Assembly: GCF_001517935.1 (NCBI RefSeq)
Contig: NZ_LOQF01000003.1
Location: forward strand, 62,001 to 126,000
Length of the DNA stretch: 64,000 nt
Direction of reading: 5' to 3'
DNA from: Sneathia sanguinegens
GTDB lineage: Bacteria; Fusobacteriota; Fusobacteriia; Fusobacteriales; Leptotrichiaceae
The notes beneath the pieces were generated by a model. The model searched no databases. It was not told where the DNA came from and was given only the letters and a program-made list of their open reading frames with translations. Below are positions 46,293-55,574 of this stretch, in pieces. Numbering within the stretch: the stretch's first letter is position 1; the number at the start of each line of letters is the position of its first letter. A program made the translations under genes and the position numbers.

Positions 46293-46727
46293 AGGTGTAA
46301 TCTAATAGGTGCAGGTAATAGTGGTATATATAAAAATACCAAGGGAGCATTAAAACCAGAGCATTTGATGGATGAGCTTAGACGAAGTGGTGTTAAATTT
46401 ACAGAAGAAGATGTTATAGCAATAATGAGACAGAAAAATGGGAATATAGCTTGGTTAGAAAAGGGAAATAAAAGAGCTGGTTTTAGACATATATTAAATG
46501 AACATGAAAAAGACTTTAAATTGATAGGAATAGATAAATATCAATTACCTAGAGTAATTATTTATGCAATAAAAGTAGGGAAAATAGTTGGAAAACAAGG
46601 AACTGGTAAATTTCCGAGAGATATATATGAGATAGAGCTAAATGGGAAGAGAAAATATATAGCAATAACTATATCTAAAAATGGATATATTATAGGAGCT
46701 AATCCAAGTAAGGGGAACATGAAATGA
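46293..46727 (+). CDS. C-terminal toxin tip of a CdiA/polymorphic toxin (BECR-fold RNase-like), orphan
   Basis: The frame is open from 46293 without a good start; ATG 46368 is possible but lacks a ribosome site, so this looks like a displaced fragment of a large secreted toxin. A pretoxin-like part (GAGNSGIYKNTKGALKPEHLM) is followed by a compact domain with GFRHILNEHEKDF (His pair), IGKIVGKQG-type loops and the strand ending KYIAITISKNGYIIGANPSK. This pattern resembles the barnase/EndoU/colicin-E5/RelE-like (BECR) toxins. The stop overlaps the next gene by four bases, the usual toxin-immunity arrangement. Enzymatic activity is inferred only. Confidence 0.6.
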   Translation, partial: RCNLIGAGNSGIYKNTKGALKPEHLMDELRRSGVKFTEEDVIAIMRQKNGNIAWLEKGNKRAGFRHILNEHEKDFKLIGIDKYQLPRVIIYAIKVGKIVGKQGTGKFPRDIYEIELNGKRKYIAITISKNGYIIGANPSKGNMK

Positions 46728-47035
46728 AAACAATAAGAATTGATTTAGAATATGGTTTATATCCAATGTGGTTACTTAATGAAAATGGATATATTATAGA
46801 CAATATACTTGCAGAGCAATTGGGACTAGATGATGAAATTACAGAAAAAGTACAGAAATTACAAGATTTATATGATAGTTTATTTATAAATACAAAAATA
46901 GAATTTTCATATATTGGAGATAAAGAACCTAAAAAGATAGAAGAAATAAAAAAACTATATTTAGAAATTTCAAATAAAATTAAAAGTAAATTAAAATACA
47001 GATATAATGTTAAAATTTCAGAATTGAATATTTAA
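46724..47035 (+). CDS. Probable immunity protein
   Basis: A 103-residue acidic protein starting KTIRIDLEYGLYPMWLLNENG, with a beta-rich N-terminus and a helical C-terminus. It starts inside the toxin stop codon (ATGA), is small, has no signal peptide and no recognised family, all as expected for a cognate cytoplasmic immunity protein. It would neutralise the toxin domain encoded just upstream. The assignment rests on position and size. Confidence 0.6.
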   Translation: MKTIRIDLEYGLYPMWLLNENGYIIDNILAEQLGLDDEITEKVQKLQDLYDSLFINTKIEFSYIGDKEPKKIEEIKKLYLEISNKIKSKLKYRYNVKISELNI

Positions 47036-47055
47036 ATTAAGTAGTAAATAAATGA

Positions 47056-47253
47056 AGAAATTTAGATTTATATTCATCATATTATAAAATAGACTATAAA
47101 AACCAGCCAGTATATTTTGATAAAGAACAAGAAAAGAAAGATAAATACAAAATGCTAGACTTATTGGGTAAACTCCGAAAAAGACTCGATGAATTAAATG
47201 ACGGTTCTTTTGAAATTGATGACATAGAAACTGAAAGGGTTAAAAAACTGTAA
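47056..47253 (+). pseudogene. 5'-truncated gene relic (possible second immunity protein)
   Basis: A frame without start codon runs from 47056 to a TAA at 47251-47253. It encodes NLDLYSSYYKIDYKNQPVYFD, a Lys/Glu linker and KLRKRLDELNDGSFEIDDIE. It looks like the C-terminal part of a small acidic protein, in keeping with immunity gene remnants that pile up behind toxin tips, but I recognise no family. The rest of the 320-base gap before mod copy 2 is A/T-rich and shows nothing further except a GGAGAA ribosome site before 47356. Confidence 0.45.
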
Positions 47254-47355
47254 TGAAAGAATTTGTTACACAAAAAAGCTATTGATTTTGCAAAGTTGTA
47301 AATGAAATAAAGGTGAGGATAATTAAAAAATAAATAATAGGAGAATAGATAAACA

Positions 47356-49089
47356 ATGAATTTATCAAAAGAGAAAAGAGAAAGACTTTTAAATTATTTA
47401 GAAAAATTAAAAGAAGGAAAAGAAGATGAAGATATTAGAATAATATTAGAAATTGAAAAAGCCTTAAATGAAAAGAAATATGGTTTAGTATGGGAAGAAC
47501 ATAGTGAAAAAGTAGACGAAGAATTAAAAACAAATATACCAGTATTTAAAGAAGTAGAAGAAAGAAAAATAGAAAAAGATAAAGAAAAAGCATATAACTT
47601 TTTACTAGAAGGAGATAACCTACATTCATTAAGACTATTAGAAAAGACACATAAGGGGAAAATAGATGTAATATATATAGATCCACCATATAATACAGGT
47701 AATAAGGACTTTATTTATAATGATCAATATGTAGACAAAACAGATGGCTATTCACATAGCAAGTGGCTAAGTTTTATGGAAAAAAGATTAAGAATAGCAA
47801 AAGAATTATTAACAGAAGAAGGAGTAATCTTCATTTCAATAGATGATAATGAACAAGCACAATTAAAGTTACTTTGTGATGAGGTGTTTGGGGGAGAGAA
47901 TTTTGTTTCAAGTATATGTGTAGAATTATCCAAAACACAAGGAATGAAAGTAAAGTCAGCACAAGAAGGAAGAATTGTTAAGAATCACGAATATATTTTT
48001 ATATATAGTAAAAATATAGAAAAGATATATATAGATAGAAAACCATTGTACGAAAAAACAGATATTTGGGACAATCATTTTAATAAAATAATTTTAAATT
48101 TAGATAATAAATACTATATATACACAATTGATGAATACATAAAAAATAATAATGAGAAGATATTTAAATTATTTCAAAAATATAATATTTTAGATAATGA
48201 AAAGATTACAAATAATAGCATAAGAAAAGGTATATTAATAAATGAAGAAATACAAAAATATTTTTATAATGATATTTCAGATATAATATATCAAGAAATG
48301 GCATGTAGTATTGCGATTCCAGAATATATAATTGAAAAATTAGAAAAAGAAAAGATATTAAAATATGAGAAATATTTATTAACCACAACATCTAGTGGTA
48401 AAATAAGACAATTAAGATCGCTTAAAGAAAATATTAATTTTTCTGATGATTATGATCCAAAATTGCAAAGAGTTACAATAAGAGGAGCATTGTGGAAAGA
48501 TTTTTACTCAGATATGATGAATATTCAAAAAGAAGGGAAAATGGATTTTAAAAATGGTAAAAAACCTATTAGACTTATAAAACAATTAAATAAATGGTTC
48601 AACAGAAAAAATTCAATAGTCTTAGACTTCTTCGCAGGATCAGGTACAACAGGACATGCAGTTGTACAGCTTAATAAAGAAGATGGTGGAAATAGGAAAT
48701 ATATTCTTTGTACTAATAATGAAAATAATATATGTGAAGATGTAACATATAAAAGACTTAGTAATATACAAGAAGAATTGCCACATAATTTAAAATACTA
48801 TAAGGTAGATTGTGTATCAAAATCAGATGAAGAAGTATATGAAAAATTAAATGAACATATACAAGAAATGGTGAATTTGGAAGAAGGAAAAGAAGTAAAA
48901 GTAATTTACGATGAAGAAGAAGTAGAAAAAGTATTAGAAGAAAGTGCTTGTGATAGTTCAGTATATATTATGGGTGGAATAATGTTAAGTGGTAAAGAAC
49001 AAAAAATAGTAGAAAAAAAGAGAATAAAGATAAAAGAGGTTCCAGAAATATATTATAGAAATGAATTGAAAGAGTTGGGAGAAATATAG
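47356..49089 (+). CDS. Type III restriction-modification methyltransferase Mod, copy 2
   Basis: A 577-residue adenine-N6 methyltransferase of the beta class: catalytic motif IV DPPY at residues 109-112 comes before the SAM-binding motif [11 protein letters not shown] (about 424). In between, residues about 185-420 form the target-recognition domain, unique to this copy ([15 protein letters not shown] at its start). The C-terminal 150 residues, from the FAGSG motif, are almost identical to copy 3 and would mediate dimerisation and contact with Res. The frame is intact. Promoter not seen; a GGAG site precedes the ATG. It could modify DNA alone or with the res product. Confidence 0.92.
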   Translation: MNLSKEKRERLLNYLEKLKEGKEDEDIRIILEIEKALNEKKYGLVWEEHSEKVDEELKTNIPVFKEVEERKIEKDKEKAYNFLLEGDNLHSLRLLEKTHKGKIDVIYIDPPYNTGNKDFIYNDQYVDKTDGYSHSKWLSFMEKRLRIAKELLTEEGVIFISIDDNEQAQLKLLCDEVFGGENFVSSICVELSKTQGMKVKSAQEGRIVKNHEYIFIYSKNIEKIYIDRKPLYEKTDIWDNHFNKIILNLDNKYYIYTIDEYIKNNNEKIFKLFQKYNILDNEKITNNSIRKGILINEEIQKYFYNDISDIIYQEMACSIAIPEYIIEKLEKEKILKYEKYLLTTTSSGKIRQLRSLKENINFSDDYDPKLQRVTIRGALWKDFYSDMMNIQKEGKMDFKNGKKPIRLIKQLNKWFNRKNSIVLDFFAGSGTTGHAVVQLNKEDGGNRKYILCTNNENNICEDVTYKRLSNIQEELPHNLKYYKVDCVSKSDEEVYEKLNEHIQEMVNLEEGKEVKVIYDEEEVEKVLEESACDSSVYIMGGIMLSGKEQKIVEKKRIKIKEVPEIYYRNELKELGEI

Positions 49090-49304
49090 TATAGAAATAA
49101 TTAAAGATTGGTTAGATATGGCAATTATACTAAAAAAGAATGAGCAATATGGGCAAAAATAAGATTAGCTATAATTTATATAGATACAATCAAAAAATTT
49201 ATAAAATAGAGAGTTAAATTTTAATTTAATTATTGGACATCGTATAAATTATTTTTTTAAAAATTTAGATATAGAAACTTAATGAATATAAAAAAGAGGT
49301 TAAT

Positions 49305-50003
49305 ATGAAAGATTTTTTGGAAAATATCGATATTATAGATATAAATGAATATGCTGAAAAAGTAGAAAAAATGAGTCAAAATATGGAATCATTATTTAGT
49401 GATAATGCAGGAATACATAGAACAGCTTATTTAAGTTGGAATATGAGAGATATTATTGACTCGGAGGAAGAAAAATTAATATTTTTAGCTGATTCTTATT
49501 ATTTTGTTAGTAAAAAAACATTAGAAGAATGTTTTGAATGTTATGAAAATAGAGATGCAGATAGGCTGATTTTTCCTATATTATTTTGCTTTATTCAAAC
49601 TATAGAATTATATTTTAAAGCTATAATTATAGTGATGGAAAAAATTTCAGAAGAAAAAGATATTTCTATTTCAAAATATAGGCACAATTTAAATAAATTA
49701 TATGAATATATAAAAAAAAGAATGGAAAAAGAAGAAGGTTCGGAACAATTATTAACAGGATTAAATTTAATATATAATTTTATAAAAAATATATATGATA
49801 AAACAAATGATTTAACTTTTGTGAGATATCCTTATACAAATAAAGGAGAAGAACAATTTTATTTAAAACAAAGAGAAGTCATAGATTTAGATATTTTATA
49901 TGAAAATATGGAATATGTGTATAAAATGCTTGTATTTATATATTTAGATTATTCTAGTAAATTAGAAATTATGGAAGAAATGAGAAATTCATATTCATAT
50001 TAG
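49305..50003 (+). CDS. HEPN-like helical protein in the restriction locus
   Basis: A 232-residue, all-helical, acidic protein. The middle (LIFPILFCFIQTIELYFKAIIIVMEK, then SKYRHNLNKLYEYIKKRM) resembles HEPN-type folds, where such a hydrophobic helix followed by an HNL/HxL helix is common; the later FVRYPYTNKGEEQFY also recalls that group. The canonical RxxxxH ribonuclease motif is not obvious, so activity is uncertain. A ribosome site (AAAGAGG) precedes the ATG. It sits between two intact mod genes, 12 bases before copy 3, so it belongs to the island's accessory genes and may be a defence or antitoxin-like component. Confidence 0.6.
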   Translation: MKDFLENIDIIDINEYAEKVEKMSQNMESLFSDNAGIHRTAYLSWNMRDIIDSEEEKLIFLADSYYFVSKKTLEECFECYENRDADRLIFPILFCFIQTIELYFKAIIIVMEKISEEKDISISKYRHNLNKLYEYIKKRMEKEEGSEQLLTGLNLIYNFIKNIYDKTNDLTFVRYPYTNKGEEQFYLKQREVIDLDILYENMEYVYKMLVFIYLDYSSKLEIMEEMRNSYSY

Positions 50004-50014
50004 AAAGGTGGAAA

Positions 50015-51565
50015 ATGAATATATCAAAAGAAAGAAGAGAAAAACTTTTAAATTATTTAGAAAAATTAAAAGAAGGAAAAGAAGATGAAGATATTAGAAT
50101 AATATCAGAAATTGAGAAAGCCTTAAATGAAAAGAAATATGGATTAGTATGGGAAGAACATAGTGAAAAAGTAGATGAAGAATTAAAAACAAATATACCA
50201 GTATTTAAAGAAGTAGAAGAAAGAAAAATAGAAAAAGATAAAGAAAAAGCATATAACTTTTTACTAGAAGGAGATAACCTACATTCATTAAGACTATTAG
50301 AAAAGACACATAAGGGGAAAATAGATGTAATATATATAGATCCACCATATAATACAGGTAATAAGGACTTTATTTATAATGATCAATATGTAGACAAAAC
50401 AGATGGCTATTCACATAGTAAGTGGCTAAGTTTTATGGAGAAAAGATTAAGAATAGCAAGGGAGTTATTGATAGATGATGGTATTATTTATATAAGTATC
50501 GATGATAATGAACTATTTCAACTTAAACTATTATGTGATGAAATTTTTGGAGGAGCAAATTTTATAGCTAATTTTACAAGAACTACCAGAAAAGGTGGTG
50601 GAAGCATGTCTAAGTATGTTTCAACTGATCATGAATATATATTGCTATATTCTAAAGATATAACAAAAAAAAATAGATTTTATGTTCCTTTTGATGAAAA
50701 ATATTTAAAGCGTTATAATGAATCAGATGATAATGGTAAATATTTTTGGGATACATTTGCAAGGAATAGACAAGGGAGTTCAAATATTTATAAAATTGAA
50801 TTTCCTAATGGAGAATTAGTAGAAAATTCTTGGATATATAAAAAAGAAAAATTTCTTGAATTATTAAAAAAAGGAGATATTAGATTTAAAAAAATAGCTG
50901 ATGGAAAATATTCATTACAAATAAAGCAAAGATTAAATGAAAATGGACAAATAATGAGAAGTGAAATAAGAGATTATCCTAATTCTTTGGGAACAAAAAC
51001 ATTAGTAAATTTAATTGGTAAAGATAAATTTAACTATGCAAAGCCGATAGAACTAATAATGTATATTCTTAGTTTTTCTAACAAAAACTCCACAATCCTC
51101 GACTTCTTCGCAGGATCAGGTACAACAGGACATGCAGTGGCAAAGCTTAATGTTGAAGATGGAGGGAATCGTAAGTATATATTATGTACTAATAATGAAA
51201 ATAATATATGTGAAGATGTAACATATAAAAGACTTAGTAATATACAGGAAGAATTACCACATAATTTAAAATACTATAAGGTAGATTATGTATCAAAATC
51301 AGATGAAGAAGTATATGAAAAATTAAATGAACATATACAAGAAATGGTAAATTTGGAAGAAGGAAAAGAAGTAAAAGTAATCTACGATGAAGAAGAAGTC
51401 GAAAAAGTATTAGAAGAAAGTTCTTGTGATAGTTCAGTATATATTATGAGTGGAATAATGTTAAGTGGTAAAGAACAAAAAATAGTAGAAAAAAAGAGAA
51501 TAAAGATAAAAGAGGTTCCAGAAATATATTATAGAAATGAATTGAAAGAGTTGGGAGAAATATGA
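50015..51565 (+). CDS. Type III restriction-modification methyltransferase Mod, copy 3
   Basis: A 516-residue beta-class adenine methyltransferase. DPPYNTG lies at residues 109-115 and [10 protein letters not shown] at about 364. The target-recognition region (about 180-360; NFTRTTRKGGGSMS at its start) has no similarity to copy 2, so a different recognition sequence is expected. The N-terminal 150 and C-terminal 150 residues are near-identical to copy 2. AAAGGTGGAAA precedes its start, as it does mod copy 1. The stop overlaps the res start (ATGA), making it the copy currently coupled to the endonuclease. Confidence 0.93.
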   Translation: MNISKERREKLLNYLEKLKEGKEDEDIRIISEIEKALNEKKYGLVWEEHSEKVDEELKTNIPVFKEVEERKIEKDKEKAYNFLLEGDNLHSLRLLEKTHKGKIDVIYIDPPYNTGNKDFIYNDQYVDKTDGYSHSKWLSFMEKRLRIARELLIDDGIIYISIDDNELFQLKLLCDEIFGGANFIANFTRTTRKGGGSMSKYVSTDHEYILLYSKDITKKNRFYVPFDEKYLKRYNESDDNGKYFWDTFARNRQGSSNIYKIEFPNGELVENSWIYKKEKFLELLKKGDIRFKKIADGKYSLQIKQRLNENGQIMRSEIRDYPNSLGTKTLVNLIGKDKFNYAKPIELIMYILSFSNKNSTILDFFAGSGTTGHAVAKLNVEDGGNRKYILCTNNENNICEDVTYKRLSNIQEELPHNLKYYKVDYVSKSDEEVYEKLNEHIQEMVNLEEGKEVKVIYDEEEVEKVLEESSCDSSVYIMSGIMLSGKEQKIVEKKRIKIKEVPEIYYRNELKELGEI

Positions 51566-53796
51566 TAGGAATAAATTTGAAAGATTTTCAAGAAAGAACG
51601 GTAGATTTTTTAATAGATAAAACTATGGATTCAGAATCAAATAGAAGAATAATAGTGAAAAGTCCAACTGGTAGTGGTAAGACAATAATATTATTAAACT
51701 TTATTGAAAGATATCTTGATATATCTGATGCAGTATTTTGTTGGTTGTGTCCTGGTAAAGGTGAACTTGAAAAGCAATCTCTTGAAAAAATGAATAAATT
51801 TTGTCCTAATTTAAAGACTGGAGATATAGACAGTATAATAAATAATGGATTTGAATTGAATACAACATATTTTATTAATTGGGAAAAAATTACAAAAAGG
51901 GGTAATATTGCAATTTCAGACACAGAAAGAAAGAATTTGTTTGAAAGAATTGCAGAAGCACATTCACAACAGTTTCCGTTTATAATAATAATTGATGAAG
52001 AACATAATAATGATACTAAAAAAGCTGATGATATAATAAATAGTATAAATGCTAAATATGAAATAAGAGTTTCGGCTACACCTAATCCAAAATCTATTGG
52101 TGAAATATATGAAATAAAAGAAGAAGATGTAATTAATGAAGGTTTAATTACAAAATTTATGTATATTAATAAAGATTTAAATGAAGTTGAAATAGATGAT
52201 ATACAACATGAAACGAATATATTAATTGAAAAGGCAAATGAAATTAGAAAACAAGTAAAAGAAGAATATAGAAAAATAGGAGAGAATATTAACCCTTTAG
52301 TTTTAGTTCAATTTCCTAACTTAAATGATGATCTTATACAACAAGTAGAAGATAAATTAAATGAAATGGGATACAGTTATGAAAATGGATTGGTTTCTAG
52401 TTGGTTTTCATCAGCAGATAAAAAAGAAAAATCTAAAAAAATAGGTATAATTAATCTAAAAGATATAACGAATATTGATGGAAAACAAGATTTTCTTTTA
52501 TTTAAACAAGCAATTGCAACAGGTTGGGACTGTCCGAGAGCGAAAATTTTGGTAAAATTAAGAGAAAAAATGAGTGAAACATTTGAAATACAGACTTTAG
52601 GTAGACTAAGAAGAATGCCTAGGGCAATACATTATGAAGATGATATATTAGATTGTTCATATTTATACACATTTGATGAAAAGTATAAATTAGAAGTTAT
52701 TAACTCAGGTTTAGGTTGTGAAAAACAAAAAGTATTTTTGAAAAATGACGCAAAGGAAATAAAATTAATAAAGCAAACAAGAAAAGATGACTATCAATAT
52801 CAAGATGAAAAAAAAGTTAGAAAAAATATTTATGAATTTTTAAAGAAAAAGTATAAATTAGGAACGATAAAGGAAAATAATAAAAAGATTTTAGAAATAT
52901 ATGGATATGAGTTTGGAGAATATATTACAAAGACATATCTTAAAGGAAAATATACAACTTTTGAACAAATAACAAAAAGTAAAGATATATCAAAAATGAA
53001 TATAAAGATAGATACACACTTACATGGTATAGATTTGCAACATAATACAAATGAATTGAAAAAAACGATGGGGCTTTCATATGAAACAACTAATAAAATT
53101 TTAAGAACCTTATTTAAAAAAGGCTATGGTATTAATTCAAATAAATTACTTAATTTAAAATTAAGTGAATATTATACTTTCATAATTAATAATATTGATA
53201 AGTTAAAAGAAGTATTTTATGAATTTCAAGAAATAGAATTGCAAGATAGTGGTGTACAACAAATAAAAGAAGCTAAAGAAGATTACTTCTATATTCCAAA
53301 AGAAGAATATTATGACTTTATACCTAATTCAAAAAATGTAGAAATAATGAATTCAAATGTATATAAAGGATATAATACAAGTATGATAGTTGAAGGAATA
53401 AGAAGTAAGCCTGAAAGATTGTTTGAAAAATATTGTGAAAGTTCTGAAAATGTTAAGTATTTCTATAAAAATGGAGATAAAGGGACTGAATATTTATCAA
53501 TAGTGTATATTACTAATTTGGGAAAAGAAAGTCTTTTTTATCCAGATTATGTTGTCGAAATGAAAGATGGAACAATTTGGCTAATAGAAACAAAAGGTGG
53601 AGAATATAAAGGTCAAAGTAAAAATATTGATATACAAGTTGGAAATAAATTTAAAGTTCTTAAAAATTTTTGCAAAAGACATGGATATAATTTTGGCTTT
53701 GTAAGAGATGTAAATGATGAATTATATATTAATAACGAAAAATATGTAGATGATATGAAAAATGATAGCTGGAAGAAATTATCAAAAGTTATATAA
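51562..53796 (+). CDS. Type III restriction endonuclease subunit Res
   Basis: A 744-residue superfamily 2 helicase-nuclease. Walker A SPTGSGKT is at residues 34-41, DEEH (motif II) near 149, VSATPNP (motif III-like) follows, and ATGWDCPRAKILV with QTLGRLRRMP forms motifs V and VI. The C-terminal PD-(D/E)XK nuclease reads YPDYVVEMKDGTIWLIETKGG (about residues 660-680). It acts with a Mod dimer to translocate and cut DNA at unmodified sites. It is slightly short for Res (usually 850-1000). It is coupled to mod copy 3, and there is one res for three mod genes. Confidence 0.93.
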   Translation: MIGINLKDFQERTVDFLIDKTMDSESNRRIIVKSPTGSGKTIILLNFIERYLDISDAVFCWLCPGKGELEKQSLEKMNKFCPNLKTGDIDSIINNGFELNTTYFINWEKITKRGNIAISDTERKNLFERIAEAHSQQFPFIIIIDEEHNNDTKKADDIINSINAKYEIRVSATPNPKSIGEIYEIKEEDVINEGLITKFMYINKDLNEVEIDDIQHETNILIEKANEIRKQVKEEYRKIGENINPLVLVQFPNLNDDLIQQVEDKLNEMGYSYENGLVSSWFSSADKKEKSKKIGIINLKDITNIDGKQDFLLFKQAIATGWDCPRAKILVKLREKMSETFEIQTLGRLRRMPRAIHYEDDILDCSYLYTFDEKYKLEVINSGLGCEKQKVFLKNDAKEIKLIKQTRKDDYQYQDEKKVRKNIYEFLKKKYKLGTIKENNKKILEIYGYEFGEYITKTYLKGKYTTFEQITKSKDISKMNIKIDTHLHGIDLQHNTNELKKTMGLSYETTNKILRTLFKKGYGINSNKLLNLKLSEYYTFIINNIDKLKEVFYEFQEIELQDSGVQQIKEAKEDYFYIPKEEYYDFIPNSKNVEIMNSNVYKGYNTSMIVEGIRSKPERLFEKYCESSENVKYFYKNGDKGTEYLSIVYITNLGKESLFYPDYVVEMKDGTIWLIETKGGEYKGQSKNIDIQVGNKFKVLKNFCKRHGYNFGFVRDVNDELYINNEKYVDDMKNDSWKKLSKVI

Positions 53797-53817
53797 AAAT
53801 AGGTTTTCAGAGTTATA

Positions 53818-53860
53818 AAGTCTATAACCCTTAATTTTATTGAGAGTATAGGCTTTTTTT
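53818..53860 (+). terminator. Intrinsic terminator after res
   Basis: AAGTCTATA (53818-53826) pairs with TATAGGCTT (53847-53855), one G-U pair, loop of about 20 bases, followed by seven T. Confidence 0.7.
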
Positions 53861-53986
53861 GATTGTGAAAAATAAAAAAAGCAAAATTTTATGATGATGA
53901 CTTTGAAAGATATAGAAGCATAATTAGAATAATTAAATTTAGTCTGTCAAGTAAAAGTGATTTTGTCGCAAAAATTCAATTTTATT

Positions 53987-54013
53987 AGCCCTGTTTTTTA
54001 AGCAGGGCTTTTT
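53987..54013 (+). terminator. Second terminator-like hairpin
   Basis: AGCCCTG (53987-53993) with CAGGGCT (54003-54009), then TTTTT. No gene ends directly before it; it may insulate the glucuronide operon or be the remains of a lost gene's end. Confidence 0.75.
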
Positions 54014-54118
54014 CACATTTTTTAGATTTCTTTTGAATTAACTTCTTTTTTTCATCTATTTCTATTAAGTTGTACACTTTATCTCACAATAGTCATAAAA
54101 AAAATTACTATTTTTTTA

Positions 54119-54146
54119 TTGACAAAAGTCTAAATCGAGTTACAAT
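54119..54146 (+). promoter_or_regulatory. Promoter of the glucuronide operon
   Basis: TTGACA (54119-54124) and TACAAT (54141-54146), 16 bases apart, 38 bases before uxaC. The stretch around CGAGTTACAATATAG and GACAACGAGG has partly symmetrical GTTAC/GACAAC boxes that could be an operator. No regulator gene is adjacent. Confidence 0.65.
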
Positions 54147-54184
54147 ATAGTAGATAATGACAACGAGGACAAAAGGAGGCAAAA

Positions 54185-55573
54185 ATGAAATTAGATATGG
54201 AGAAATTTATGCTTAACAGTGAATTGGCTAATAAGCTATACACTGAATATGCGAAAGATATACCTATTTATGACTACCATTGTCATTTAGACCCTAAAGA
54301 AATATATGAAGATAAGGAATTTTCTAATATTTCTAAAATTTGGTTAAATGGTGATCACTATAAATGGCGTGCTATGAGGGCGAATGAAATTCGTGAAGAA
54401 TATATTACAGGTGATAAGACAGATTATGAAAAATTTTATGCATGGGCTAGTACACTTGATAAGTGTATATTAAATCCACTTTATCACTGGAATGCATTAG
54501 AATTAAAAAGATATTTCAATATAGATGAAATATTAACAAGTAAAAATGCAAACGTTATTTGGGATGCTGTTAATAGTATAAAGTATAGTCCAAGAAAGTT
54601 AATAGAAATATCTAATGTAAATACTTTATGTACGACTGATAGTCCGATATCAGATTTAAAATATCATAAATTAATACGTGAAAGTAACTTTAAAACTAAT
54701 GTGTTACCGGGATTTAGACCCGATGAAGCATTAAGTATAGGTAAATCTAAGTTCTATAACTTTATTAATCAAATTCCTTCTGTTGTAGGATATGAAATAA
54801 AGGGGTATGAGGACTTAGTTAGAGCATTAAGTGAAAGAATAAAATATTTTGATGAAAATGGTACTTGTGTTTGTGATCATGGACTAACATATATGCCATT
54901 TGAAAAGGCTAGTTTAGAAGAAGTAAAAGAAATTTTTAAGAAAGCTTTAAATAAAGAGGAATTAAGTGAAAAAGAAGTAAATAAATATTTGACAAGGCTC
55001 TTAGTAGATTTAAGCAAAGAATACAAAAAATATGATTGGACTATGCAAATACATTTTGGTGCTATCAGAGATAATAACAAGAAATACTTTGAAAAGTTAG
55101 GTTATGATACAGGATTTGATTCAATTACTGATGATACAAATTTAGCATACAAGTTAAATGGCTTATTAAATGAAATGGTAGAAAATGACAGTTTACCTAA
55201 AATGATAATATATAACTTAAACCCTATGTATAATGATTTGATAGCAAGCACTATAGCAAATTTTCAAATAAACAATGGAAATATGCAATTTGGTGCTGCT
55301 TGGTGGTTCAATGATACTAAAGAAGGTATGCTAAAACAAATGAAATGTTTAGCAAATAATGGTTTATTCTCAAAATTTGTAGGTATGTTAACAGATTCAA
55401 GAAGTTTCTTATCATATACAAGACATGATTACTTTAGAAGAATTTTGTGTGATTTCATTGCTGATTTAGTAGAAAAAAACGAAATACCAAAAGATATGGA
55501 TATGTTAAAAGAACTGATACAGAATATTTGTTATTATAACGCAAAAAGATATTTTGAAAAAAGGGGTAGATAG
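54185..55573 (+). CDS. uxaC: Glucuronate isomerase
   Basis: UxaC converts D-glucuronate to D-fructuronate, the first step of hexuronate breakdown. The 462-residue length is normal. IYDYHCHLDPKEIYED (about residues 28-43) carries the metal-binding HxH of this amidohydrolase-fold family, and GDHYKWRAMRANEI, CDHGLTY, MQIHFGAIRDNN and RHDYFRR are typical UxaC motifs. AAAGGAGG precedes the ATG. It is the first gene of an operon of seven tightly packed genes; uxuA starts two bases after its stop. Confidence 0.96.
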   Translation: MKLDMEKFMLNSELANKLYTEYAKDIPIYDYHCHLDPKEIYEDKEFSNISKIWLNGDHYKWRAMRANEIREEYITGDKTDYEKFYAWASTLDKCILNPLYHWNALELKRYFNIDEILTSKNANVIWDAVNSIKYSPRKLIEISNVNTLCTTDSPISDLKYHKLIRESNFKTNVLPGFRPDEALSIGKSKFYNFINQIPSVVGYEIKGYEDLVRALSERIKYFDENGTCVCDHGLTYMPFEKASLEEVKEIFKKALNKEELSEKEVNKYLTRLLVDLSKEYKKYDWTMQIHFGAIRDNNKKYFEKLGYDTGFDSITDDTNLAYKLNGLLNEMVENDSLPKMIIYNLNPMYNDLIASTIANFQINNGNMQFGAAWWFNDTKEGMLKQMKCLANNGLFSKFVGMLTDSRSFLSYTRHDYFRRILCDFIADLVEKNEIPKDMDMLKELIQNICYYNAKRYFEKRGR

Positions 55574-55574
55574 A

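Larger units (their letters stand above)
45554..51565 (+). repeat. Long direct repeats formed by the mod copies
   Basis: The 5' segments of the three mod genes (about 45554-46110, 47356-47910 and 50015-50450) are near-identical. So are the 3' segments of copies 2 and 3 (about 48628-49087 and 51103-51562). These blocks of roughly 440-560 bases give RecA-dependent recombination enough homology to exchange the variable centres, delete intervening genes or move copy 2's specificity next to res. Confidence 0.85.
53797..54184. other. Intergenic region after the restriction locus
   Basis: A 388-base gap with two terminators (53818-53860 and 53987-54013), the uxaC promoter (54119-54146) and otherwise only A/T-rich sequence; no gene, tRNA or mobile-element end was seen. 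Short frames such as the one around 53880-53970 have no ribosome site. Confidence 0.6.

Noticed and set aside
44870-53796. Possibility that the repeated mod segments are a CRISPR or BREX-like system
   Set aside because: Repeats are hundreds of bases long, coding, and belong to methyltransferase genes; no spacers, cas genes or BREX components are present.
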